This document shows positions 7,143 through 17,860 of a stretch of DNA of 17,860 bases, piece after piece. The notes beneath the pieces are model-generated. The model did no database searches. It was not told the DNA's origin and saw only the letters and a program-made list of their open reading frames with translations. Positions within the stretch are counted from its first letter, which is position 1. Each line of letters opens with the position of its first letter. This DNA comes from an uncultured Collinsella sp. (GTDB lineage Bacteria > Actinomycetota > Coriobacteriia > Coriobacteriales > Coriobacteriaceae): assembly GCA_900541025.1 (NCBI GenBank), contig UQIL01000034.1:1-17860 (forward strand). The letters are read 5' to 3'. The position numbers were made by a program, and so were the translations under genes.

Positions 7143-7664
7143 ATGCCCCAGCAGTACAAAATCGACAAGGTTGCAGAGATCGAGTCCCGTATCGCCGAGA
7201 ACGCCGGTCTGTTCGTCGTCAACTACAACGGTCTGACGGTTAAGCAGGCTCAGGAGCTGCGTCATCAGCTTCGCGAGTGCGGCGCCGAGATGAAGGTCTA
7301 CAAGAACAACCTGGTCAAGATCGCCCTCAAGAACCAGGAGCAGCCCGAGATCGACGAGATTCTCGCCGGCCCCGTCGCCTATGTGTTCTACGAGACCGAG
7401 CCGGTCGAGGCCGCTAAGGCCCTTAAGGACTTCTCCGCTAAGTCCAAGGGCGTCCTTGAGATCAAGGGCGGTATCTCCGACGGCAAGGCCGTTTCCGCTG
7501 ATGATGTTAAGGCTATCGCCGAGCTGCCCACCAAGGATCAGCTTCTCGGCCAGATCGCCGGTCTCATCTCCGGTTTCGCTCGCGACATCGCTGTCTGCGT
7601 CAACGGCGTTTCCTCTGGTCTCGCTCGTTCGATCCAGCAGGTCTCCGAGCAGAAGGCAGCCTAG
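7143..7664 (+). CDS. rplJ: 50S ribosomal protein L10
   Basis: A 173-residue L10, the base of the ribosomal stalk: it binds 23S rRNA in the GTPase centre and carries L7/L12 dimers on its C-terminal helix. The N-terminal domain shows the typical VVNYNGLTVKQAQELRHQLR (about 25-44) and the L10 signature around EMKVYKNNLVKIAL (49-62). The C-terminal part (SGFARDIAVCVNGVSSGLAR and onward) is the helical L7/L12-binding spine. The start is fixed by AGGAGGTG at 7129-7136. Codon use is strongly biased as in highly expressed genes. Control is expected through the L10 leader just upstream. rplK and rplA, which often precede rplJ, are not in this window. Confidence 0.97.
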   Translation: MPQQYKIDKVAEIESRIAENAGLFVVNYNGLTVKQAQELRHQLRECGAEMKVYKNNLVKIALKNQEQPEIDEILAGPVAYVFYETEPVEAAKALKDFSAKSKGVLEIKGGISDGKAVSADDVKAIAELPTKDQLLGQIAGLISGFARDIAVCVNGVSSGLARSIQQVSEQKAA

Positions 7665-7701
7665 TTGCTGTTTTCACCCGCGGCGGCAACGCCGCACCCT
7701 T

Positions 7702-7723
7702 GGCGCATTCGCGCCGTGTTTTA
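7702..7723 (+). terminator. Weak hairpin between rplJ and rplL
   Basis: GGCGC (7702-7706)/GCGCC (7711-7715) with loop ATTC is followed by GTGTTTTA. A second stem, GCGGC (7680-7684)/GCCGC (7691-7695), lies just before it. The set may partly terminate, mark RNA processing or tune the L7/L12 to L10 ratio. The stem is short, so this is tentative. Confidence 0.35.
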
Positions 7724-7766
7724 ACTGATCTCCGTGCACAGACACGGAAACCGAAAGGACTTAGAA

Positions 7767-8144
7767 ATGGCTAAGCTTACCACCGATGAGATCATCGATG
7801 CTCTTAAGGAAATGACCCTTCTCGAGGCTTCCGAGCTCGTTAAGGCTATCGAGGACACCTTCGGCGTTTCCGCCGCTGCTCCTGCCGCTGTTGTCGCCGC
7901 TCCCGCTGCTGGCGCTGCTGAGGCCGAGGAGAAGACCGAGTTTGACGTCGTGCTCGAGGGCTTCGGCGACAACAAGATCCAGGTCATCAAGGCCGTCCGT
8001 GAGCTCACCAACCTTGGCCTGAAGGAGGCCAAGGAGGTCGTCGAGGGCGCTCCCAAGGCTGTTCTCGAGGGTGCCAAGAAGGAGGACGCCGAGGCTGCCA
8101 AGGAGAAGCTCGAGGCTGCTGGCGCTGCTGTCACCCTCAAGTAA
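7767..8144 (+). CDS. rplL: 50S ribosomal protein L7/L12
   Basis: A 125-residue L7/L12, the multicopy stalk protein that recruits and activates translational GTPases. The N-terminal dimerisation domain (1-33, MAKLTTDEIIDALKEMTLLE) is followed by the flexible Ala-rich hinge (about 34-52), then the globular C-terminal domain with GFGDNKIQVIKAVRELTNLG and LKEAKEVVEGAPKAV. The start at 7767 rather than 7734 is chosen because it gives the canonical N-terminus, with AAAGGA at 7754-7759. A small CCGTG/CACGG hairpin (7732-7747) lies just upstream of the ribosome binding site. It follows rplJ after 102 nt and ends in a strong terminator. Confidence 0.97.
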   Translation: MAKLTTDEIIDALKEMTLLEASELVKAIEDTFGVSAAAPAAVVAAPAAGAAEAEEKTEFDVVLEGFGDNKIQVIKAVRELTNLGLKEAKEVVEGAPKAVLEGAKKEDAEAAKEKLEAAGAAVTLK

Positions 8145-8172
8145 TCAGGCTTTCTCGCCAGATTTCTTTGCA

Positions 8173-8211
8173 GACGGGGTTCGCATTGCGAGCCCCGTCT
8201 TTTTTGTTTTT
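8173..8211 (+). terminator. Strong intrinsic terminator after rplL
   Basis: A 12-bp stem (8173-8184 with 8188-8199, including one G-U pair) with loop ATT, followed by TTTTTTTGTTTTT. It lies 28 nt after the rplL stop and separates rplJL from galU. Confidence 0.93.
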
Positions 8212-8283
8212 CGGTCCCTCGACATCGGTGGCTCAAACTGCCATGTTCTGTGATTTGCGTCGTATCGGGTGCCCTGCCGCTGG

Positions 8284-8317
8284 GCAATAAAATTGCACCA
8301 TTCGAGCAATAATTTGC
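8284..8317. promoter_or_regulatory. Tandem GCAAT-type palindromes upstream of galU, candidate operator
   Basis: GCAATAAAATTGC (8284-8296, perfect 5-bp arms) and GCAATAATTTGC (8306-8317, 4-bp arms) begin 22 bp apart, about two helical turns, so both would face the same side of the DNA. They lie just upstream of the likely galU promoter. No regulator is identified. Confidence 0.35.
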
Positions 8318-8334
8318 GTTGACCTGCTGAAGAA

Positions 8335-8362
8335 TTGTCTCTGCCTTGTAGTGACATATAGT
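8335..8362 (+). promoter_or_regulatory. Candidate promoter for galU
   Basis: TTGTCT (8335-8340) and TATAGT (8357-8362) with a 16-bp spacer; predicted start near 8369, about 90 nt before the galU ATG. An isolated better -35 (TTGACC, 8319-8324) has no matching -10 at 16-18 bp. Confidence 0.4.
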
Positions 8363-8458
8363 TCCAGCGGTAAGATGCTTGGGTATCGCAATTTGGTCTG
8401 CGGCTGTGTGCCGCACGCATGGGGCGCTTTTGCGCCTGCGAAAGGATCTTTGAATAAC

Positions 8459-9367
8459 ATGAAGGCAATCATCCCCGCCGCCGGTCTTGGCACGCGTTTT
8501 CTGCCTGGCACCAAGTGCACGCCCAAAGAGATGCTGCCGGTGCTCGACAAGCCCGTCATTCAGTACGTCGTCGAGGAGGCACTCGAGCCCGAGGAGGTCG
8601 ACGACGCCATCATCGTTACCTCTCCCGGCAAGCCCGAGCTACTGAACTACTTCCAGCCCGATCGCTCGCTCGAGAACCTGCTGCGCGAGCGCGGCAAGAA
8701 TGCCTATGCCGATGCCGTCGCCCACGCTGGCGGTATGCCGGTCGACTTCCGCTATCAGTACGAGCCCAAGGGCCTCGGCCATGCTATTCGCTCTGCTGCC
8801 GACGCTGTGGCAGGGGAGAACTTCCTGGTTCTTCTGGGCGACTACGTTGTGCCTAACCGCGACATCTGCGACAAGATGCTCGCCGTTTCCAAGGAGCACG
8901 GTGGCGCTTCGGTTATCGCCGTCGCTGCTTGCTCGCCCGAGGAAGTCAGCCGCTACGGCGTTATCGCCGGTGAGCGCGTCGGTTCGCTCGAGGGTGCCGA
9001 GGACGTTGCCGATGCAGAGCCGGGCGCTGTCTGGCGTATCGGCGGTCTGGTCGAGAAGCCCGCTCCCGAAGCGGCTCCGTCCAACCTGTACATCGTCGGT
9101 CGCTACCTGCTGAGCCCGTTGGTCATGGACCTGCTGGCAGATCAGCAGGCCGGCAAGGGCGGCGAGATCCAGCTCACCGATGCCATGGCCCGTTCGCTCG
9201 ACCGTGAGGCCATGTATGCCGTCGTCATCGACCCGCTGTCGGGCTACGACACCGGCACTCCCTCTGGCTGGATGGCCACCAACGCCCTCATGGCTGCAAG
9301 CGATCCCCGCTTTGCCGATGCCTTCTGGGACGCCATCGACGAGCGCGGCGGATTGATGCGCAAGTAA
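8459..9367 (+). CDS. galU: UTP--glucose-1-phosphate uridylyltransferase
   Basis: A 302-residue nucleotidyltransferase making UDP-glucose from UTP and glucose 1-phosphate for cell-envelope glycans and galactose metabolism. It shows the nucleotide-binding GLGTRFLPGTK (9-19), EMLPVLDKPVIQYVVEEA (24-41), QYEPKGLGHAI, the LLGDYVV metal-site strand, SNLYIVGRYLLSP and GEIQLTDA; length and order match bacterial GalU. The ATG at 8459 gives the normal N-terminus MKAIIPAAG. AAAGGA at 8441-8446 is rather far (12 nt), and an in-frame TTG at 8450 is too close to it to be preferred. Upstream in-frame codons reach back to 8351 but are not GalU-like. galU lies between rplL and rpoB with terminators on both sides, so it is its own unit. 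Its codon use is similar to the flanking ribosomal genes. Confidence 0.96.
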   Translation: MKAIIPAAGLGTRFLPGTKCTPKEMLPVLDKPVIQYVVEEALEPEEVDDAIIVTSPGKPELLNYFQPDRSLENLLRERGKNAYADAVAHAGGMPVDFRYQYEPKGLGHAIRSAADAVAGENFLVLLGDYVVPNRDICDKMLAVSKEHGGASVIAVAACSPEEVSRYGVIAGERVGSLEGAEDVADAEPGAVWRIGGLVEKPAPEAAPSNLYIVGRYLLSPLVMDLLADQQAGKGGEIQLTDAMARSLDREAMYAVVIDPLSGYDTGTPSGWMATNALMAASDPRFADAFWDAIDERGGLMRK

Positions 9368-9387
9368 GCCTTCGGGCATCGACATTT

Positions 9388-9421
9388 ACGGGCGCGGACT
9401 TCGGTTCGCGCCCGTTTTTTA
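9388..9421 (+). terminator. Intrinsic terminator after galU
   Basis: ACGGGCGCG (9388-9396) pairs perfectly with CGCGCCCGT (9407-9415); a 10-nt loop lies between and TTTTTT follows. It sits 20 nt after the galU stop. Confidence 0.92.
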
Positions 9422-9450
9422 TAAGAGCTGCGATTGCCGGCTCTCTGTTC

Positions 9451-9507
9451 ACAGAAAATATATGAACAGGTGTTCGATACACACCTATCTACCTGCGCAT
9501 TTTCTGT
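9451..9507. promoter_or_regulatory. Nested inverted repeats with an SOS-box-like palindrome upstream of rpoB
   Basis: The outer arms ACAGAAAAT (9451-9459) and ATTTTCTGT (9499-9507) enclose AGGTGT (9468-9473)/ACACCT (9481-9486). Within it lies the perfect palindrome GAACAGGTGTTC (9464-9475), which fits the GAACNNNNGTTC Gram-positive LexA (Cheo) box. Whether LexA binds it, and for which promoter, is unknown. Confidence 0.35.
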
Positions 9508-9553
9508 CGAAAAACTTTGCTACTCCAAAAACTCAATCGCGTCAAGGCTTTTC

Positions 9554-9581
9554 TTGCCCAACGGTCGGTACCTGATAAACT
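9554..9581 (+). promoter_or_regulatory. Candidate promoter for rpoB-rpoC
   Basis: TTGCCC (9554-9559), a 16-bp spacer and TAAACT (9576-9581) with an extended -10 TG at 9573-9574. The predicted start near 9588 gives a leader of about 67 nt. The hexamers are imperfect. Some promoter is needed here because galU has a strong terminator. Confidence 0.35.
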
Positions 9582-9654
9582 ATTAGGTTGCGATAACTGG
9601 CGAAGCCATGCCTCGCCAACCCACCGAGCATTTCCGTGAAGGAGGAAAAACCTG

Positions 9655-12600
9655 GTGACCTACGCATACACTGCCACTGAGCGCAAGCGCGTCAGCTTCG
9701 GGAAAATCCCGGAGGCCATGGAGCTCCCCAACCTTATCTCTGTTCAAAGGGAATCCTTTGAGCGTTTTAAGGACGAGGGCCTTCGTGAGGCGTTCAAGGA
9801 ATCCAGCCCCATCCAGAGCCAGAACCATGTTCTCGAGGTTACCTTCGGCGAGCATCAGTTCGGCGACCCCGCGCACACCGTCGAGGAGTGCCGCGAGAAG
9901 GATATGACCTATCAGGCTCCGCTTCTGACCGACGTCCGTCTCACCAACAAGGAGACTGGCGAGATCAAGGAGCAGCTCGTCTTTATGGGCGACTTCCCCA
10001 TGATGACTGATCAGGGCACCTTCATCATCAACGGTACCGAGCGTATCGTCGTCTCGCAGCTCGTCCGCTCCCCGGGCGTGTACTACAGCTCCGAGATGGA
10101 TTCGGGCAAGCAGATCTACAAGGCCCAGATCATCCCGTCCCGCGGTGCCTGGCTCGAGTTTGAGGTCGACAAGCGCGACCAGCTCATGGTCTCCATCGAC
10201 CGTAAGCGCAAGCAGAGCGCCACGATGTTCCTGCGCGCCCTTGGCATTGCCGTCACCAACGACGACATCATCGAGCTGCTCGGCAACTCCGATGTGATCA
10301 AGCGCACCCTGGAGCGCGACACCGCCCTCACCCGCGAGGATGCCCTTATCGAGATCTATCGTCGCCTGCGCCCGGGCGAGCCTCCCACCGTGGATGCTTC
10401 CCGCAGCCTGCTCGAGGGCCTGCTCTTTAACCCGCAGCGCTACGATCTGGCCCGCGTCGGTCGTTACAAGGTCAACAAGAAGCTCAACCTCACCACCGAG
10501 GAAGAGGTCACGGTGCTCACCGACGAGGATATCGTCGCGACGCTGCGCTACCTGCTGTCCCTCGCTGCCGGCGAGCAGGGCTTCAAGGTCGACGACATCG
10601 ATCACTTTGGCAACCGCCGCATCCGCACCGTCGGCGAGCTCGTCGCCAACCAGTTCCGTATCGGCATGAGCCGTATGGAGCGCGTCGTCCGTGAGCGCAT
10701 GAGCTCCCAGGACATCGACGAGATCACCCCGCAGTCGCTCATCAACATCCGTCCGATCGTGGCCTCCATCAAGGAGTTCTTCGGTTCCTCGCAGCTCTCG
10801 CAGTTCATGGACCAGGCGAACCCCCTGACCGGTCTGACCCACAAGCGCCGTCTGTCCGCACTCGGCCCTGGCGGTCTTGCCGGCCACAAGTCCGGCTCCA
10901 GCCGCCGTACCAACGTGCCGACGGCCGTCCGCGACGTCCACAACTCGCACTACAGCCGCATGTGCCCGATCGAGACCCCCGAAGGCCCCAACATCGGCCT
11001 GATCGGCTCGCTCGCCCTCTACGCCCGCGTCAACGAGTACGGCTTCATCGAGGCTCCGTTCCGTCGCGTCGAGAACGGCGTTGCCACCGACCAGATCGAC
11101 TGGATGACCGCTGACGAGGAAGAGAAGCACGTCATCGCGCCGGCCAACACGCCGCTCGATCCCAAGACCAACCAGTTCATCACGACCGATGCCGAGGGCA
11201 AGCTTGTCCGTCCGCACACCGTGATCGCCCGTACCCGCGACTTCGACGGCTCCTTCGGCGCTCCCGCCGACGTGCCTGTCGAGGACGTCGACTACATGGA
11301 CGTCTCGCCGCGTCAGATGCTCTCCGTCGCAGCCACGCTGATCCCGTTCCTCGAGCACGACGACGCCAAGCGTACGTTGATGGGCGCTAACATGCAGCGT
11401 CAGGCCGTGCCGCTGGTTCACCCCGCCGCTCCCTATGTCGGTACCGGCATGGAGCGTCGCGCCGCTCTGGACTCCGGCGAAGTCACCCTGGCCAAGAACG
11501 CCGGCGAGGTCATCTTTGCCGACGCCGCCAAGATCATCGTCAAGCATGCCGGCGGCATGGACGAGTATCACCTGGCCAAGTACCAGCGCTCCAACCAGTC
11601 CACCTGCATCAACCACCGTCCGCTCGTGCGCGTCGGTGACACCGTTGAGCAGGGCGAGCCTCTGGCCGACGGTCCTTCGACCGATCACGGCGAGCTCGCA
11701 CTGGGCCAGAACCTCACCGTGGCCTACATGCCGTGGGAAGGCTTCAACTACGAGGACGGTATCGTCGTGTCCGAGCGCCTGGTGGCCGAGGACCTGCTGA
11801 CGACCATCAACATCACCCGTCACGAGATCGACGCCCGCGACACCAAGCTCGGTCCCGAGGAGATCACCCGCGAGATCCCGAACCTCTCCGAGGACATGCT
11901 TGCCAACCTCGACGAGGACGGCATCATCCGCATCGGCGCTGAGGTCGGCCCTGGCGACATCCTGGTCGGCAAGGTCACGCCTAAGGGCGAGAGCGCTCTG
12001 ACCGCCGAGGAGCGCCTGCTGCGCGCCATCTTCGGTGCCAAAGCCCACGATGTCCGCGACACCTCCCTTAAGATGCCTCACGGCGCTTACGGCCGCGTCA
12101 TCGACGTCGTCCGCTTTAGCCGCGAGAACGGCGACGACCTGGCCCCCGGCGTCAACGAGCAGGTGCGCGTCTACGTCGCCCAGCGTCGTAAGATCCAGCA
12201 GGGCGATAAGATTGCCGGCCGCCACGGCAACAAGGGTGTTATCTGCAACGTTCTGCCGGTCGAGGACATGCCCTACATGGCTGACGGTACCCCGATCGAC
12301 GTTATCCTCAACCCGCTGGGCGTTCCTTCGCGTATGAACGTCGGCCAGCTGCTTGAGTGCCACCTTGGCTGGGCTGCTGCGTGCGGTTGGGATACCGAGC
12401 AGGCCGACTCCGACAAGTACGTCCCCGGTCCGTTCTTCACCGCGACGCCCGTCTTCGACGGCGCCAAGGAGGACGAGATCGCCGAGGTCATCCGTCGTGC
12501 CAACAAGAACATGCTCAACAAGGCCACCGCTGCCTTTGGCGATCATATGCGCCCCGAGTTCGTCACCCAGCTTGACGAGCGCGGCAAGACCCGTCTGTTC

Positions 12601-13146
12601 GACGGCCGCACCGGCGAGGAGTTCCGCGAGCCCATTACCGTGGGTACGTCCTACATCCTCAAGCTCGGCCACATGGTCGACGACAAGATCCACGCCCGTT
12701 CGACCGGCCCTTACAGCCTGGTTACCCAGCAGCCTCTGGGCGGCAAGGCCCAGTTCGGCGGCCAGCGCTTCGGTGAGATGGAAGTTTGGGCACTGTACGC
12801 TTACGGTGCTTCCAACGTCCTGCAGGAGATCCTGACCGTCAAGTCCGACGATACCGTGGGCCGCGTCAAGACCTACGAGTCCATCGTCAAGGGCGAGAAC
12901 GTCCCGGTCCCGGGTATCCCCGAGTCCTTCAAGGTTCTCGTCAAGGAGATTCGCTCCCTCGCACTGGACATCGAGCCCATGCACGATGCCGACGAGGACG
13001 CCTCCGCCCCTGTGACCGCCGAGGAGACTTCCGCTCTCGACGACCTGGCTGCGCTCGCCGGCGTTGACGCCGACGTCGAGGCCGAGGATGCCGAGACCGC
13101 CGAGGCACCCGAGGCTGTCGCCGCCACGACCACTGATAAGGAGTAG
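9655..13146 (+). CDS. rpoB: DNA-directed RNA polymerase subunit beta
   Basis: The 1163-residue beta subunit, which with beta' forms the polymerase active centre. The start is GTG at 9655, with AAGGAGG at 9639-9645 (9-nt gap). The rifampicin-pocket segment SSQLSQFMDQANPLTGLTHK and the following RRLSALGPGG keep the residues equivalent to E. coli Q513, D516, H526 and S531, so no classical resistance change is seen. Fork-loop 2 (residues about 408-425) is odd: instead of the usual LTRERAGFEVRDVH-like sequence it reads LAGHKSGSSRRTNVPTAVRD, about 8 residues longer. Catalytic-region lysines are present in GDKIAGRHGNKG (K852, K860). Large proteobacterial lineage inserts are absent. After the conserved end near LDIEPM the protein has an acidic, Ala-rich tail of about 55 residues. 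The stop TAG abuts rpoC. Confidence 0.98.
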   Translation: MTYAYTATERKRVSFGKIPEAMELPNLISVQRESFERFKDEGLREAFKESSPIQSQNHVLEVTFGEHQFGDPAHTVEECREKDMTYQAPLLTDVRLTNKETGEIKEQLVFMGDFPMMTDQGTFIINGTERIVVSQLVRSPGVYYSSEMDSGKQIYKAQIIPSRGAWLEFEVDKRDQLMVSIDRKRKQSATMFLRALGIAVTNDDIIELLGNSDVIKRTLERDTALTREDALIEIYRRLRPGEPPTVDASRSLLEGLLFNPQRYDLARVGRYKVNKKLNLTTEEEVTVLTDEDIVATLRYLLSLAAGEQGFKVDDIDHFGNRRIRTVGELVANQFRIGMSRMERVVRERMSSQDIDEITPQSLINIRPIVASIKEFFGSSQLSQFMDQANPLTGLTHKRRLSALGPGGLAGHKSGSSRRTNVPTAVRDVHNSHYSRMCPIETPEGPNIGLIGSLALYARVNEYGFIEAPFRRVENGVATDQIDWMTADEEEKHVIAPANTPLDPKTNQFITTDAEGKLVRPHTVIARTRDFDGSFGAPADVPVEDVDYMDVSPRQMLSVAATLIPFLEHDDAKRTLMGANMQRQAVPLVHPAAPYVGTGMERRAALDSGEVTLAKNAGEVIFADAAKIIVKHAGGMDEYHLAKYQRSNQSTCINHRPLVRVGDTVEQGEPLADGPSTDHGELALGQNLTVAYMPWEGFNYEDGIVVSERLVAEDLLTTINITRHEIDARDTKLGPEEITREIPNLSEDMLANLDEDGIIRIGAEVGPGDILVGKVTPKGESALTAEERLLRAIFGAKAHDVRDTSLKMPHGAYGRVIDVVRFSRENGDDLAPGVNEQVRVYVAQRRKIQQGDKIAGRHGNKGVICNVLPVEDMPYMADGTPIDVILNPLGVPSRMNVGQLLECHLGWAAACGWDTEQADSDKYVPGPFFTATPVFDGAKEDEIAEVIRRANKNMLNKATAAFGDHMRPEFVTQLDERGKTRLFDGRTGEEFREPITVGTSYILKLGHMVDDKIHARSTGPYSLVTQQPLGGKAQFGGQRFGEMEVWALYAYGASNVLQEILTVKSDDTVGRVKTYESIVKGENVPVPGIPESFKVLVKEIRSLALDIEPMHDADEDASAPVTAEETSALDDLAALAGVDADVEAEDAETAEAPEAVAATTTDKE

Positions 13147-13152
13147 TTGACT

Positions 13153-17631
<4,479 letters not shown>

Positions 17632-17658
17632 CTTCCAAGTACGTTAACCGCCCTTCCA

Positions 17659-17694
17659 AAGACCCGTTTCCCAACAGGGAAGCGGGTCTTTTTT
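17659..17694 (+). terminator. Strong intrinsic terminator after rpoC
   Basis: A 14-bp stem (17659-17672 with 17677-17690, one G-U pair) closed by AACA, ending in TTTTTT (17689-17694). It lies 27 nt after the rpoC stop and ends the rpoBC transcript. Confidence 0.94.
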
Positions 17695-17768
17695 GATGAG
17701 GAACGTTGCCCCGACGAGCACGTCGGATTCCCGGAACGGGCCGCCCGCTGTTTAAGTTTGTCGCGAGT

Positions 17769-17806
17769 TCCGCACGCAAAGGAAAGCACTTAATGTGCTT
17801 TCCGTG
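17769..17806. repeat. CACTTAATGTG hairpin, copy 2
   Basis: TTCCGCAC is followed by a 5-nt bulge (17776-17780) and a 9-bp stem, GGAAAGCAC (17781-17789) with GTGCTTTCC (17795-17803), loop TTAAT. CAC (17773-17775) pairs with GTG (17804-17806) below it. Leader, bulge length, stem length and loop are the same as in copy 1 near 6784, while most stem pairs differ. The rest of 17695-17860 shows a small CCGACG/CGTCGG hairpin (17711-17726) and no gene. Confidence 0.75.
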
Positions 17807-17860
17807 GTAGTGTCGAGAAAGTTGGTGTAAGGGCCCTTGCGGCCCCTGTGTCCGATATCC

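Noticed and set aside
8351..8458. N-terminal extension of galU from an upstream ATG
   Set aside because: The 36 extra residues are not GalU-like and would start at or before the predicted promoter; MKAIIPAAGLGTR is the normal beginning.
9288..9482. 64-codon minus-strand frame overlapping the galU end and its terminator
   Set aside because: It overlaps galU, is very Arg-rich, has no ribosome binding site and crosses a strong terminator.
10800..10880. Rifampicin-resistance mutation in rpoB
   Set aside because: The residues equivalent to E. coli Q513, D516, H526 and S531 are wild type. The nearby loop change is structural and lineage-like, not a known resistance allele.
13147..13149. TTG as the rpoC start
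   Set aside because: It lies only 3 nt after the Shine-Dalgarno AAGGAG; GTG at 13153 has a 9-nt gap like rpoB. The difference is two residues.

Overview
The window is a GC-rich chromosomal segment. It looks like an actinobacterium of the class Coriobacteriia, most likely Collinsella or a close relative. That placement is inference from the style of RpoB, RpoC and GalU, strong C/G-ending codon bias and an L10-type leader; no 16S gene is present. Nothing points to a phage, plasmid or CRISPR locus.

Left part (1-6638), accessory and housekeeping metabolism: the 3' end of feoB (ferrous iron permease); a SotB-type MFS efflux transporter broken by a single-base frameshift near 2403; a 22-bp-arm hairpin; a cytoplasmic GH13 glycosidase followed after 3 nt by a hypoxanthine/uracil-DNA glycosylase family gene; a convergent, unidentified minus-strand gene whose stop lies 1 nt from the glycosylase stop; and, divergent from it, a class I/II aminotransferase whose last third switches codon usage.

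Middle (6639-9654): a 504-nt gene-free stretch holding a ~258-bp imperfect palindrome (33-bp perfect core arms, a small hairpin at its centre), a good sigma70-type promoter and an L10 autoregulatory leader with its attenuator. These precede rplJ and rplL. Then come a strong terminator, galU with its own promoter region and terminator, and a 287-nt region ahead of rpoB that holds a palindrome resembling an SOS box.

Right part (9655-17860): rpoB and rpoC in the same frame, almost abutting, then a strong terminator. A second copy of the small CACTTAATGTG hairpin follows, so the two copies bracket the rplJL-galU-rpoBC block.

The most interesting points are a ~230-residue C-terminal extension of RpoC containing a helix-hairpin-helix domain that aligns without gaps to the DNA-binding C-terminal domain of RNA polymerase alpha; an RpoB fork-loop 2 that is about 8 residues longer than usual and lacks the RERAG motif; the two hairpins with compensatory stem changes; the palindrome that contains the rplJ promoter; and galU sitting between rplL and rpoB.
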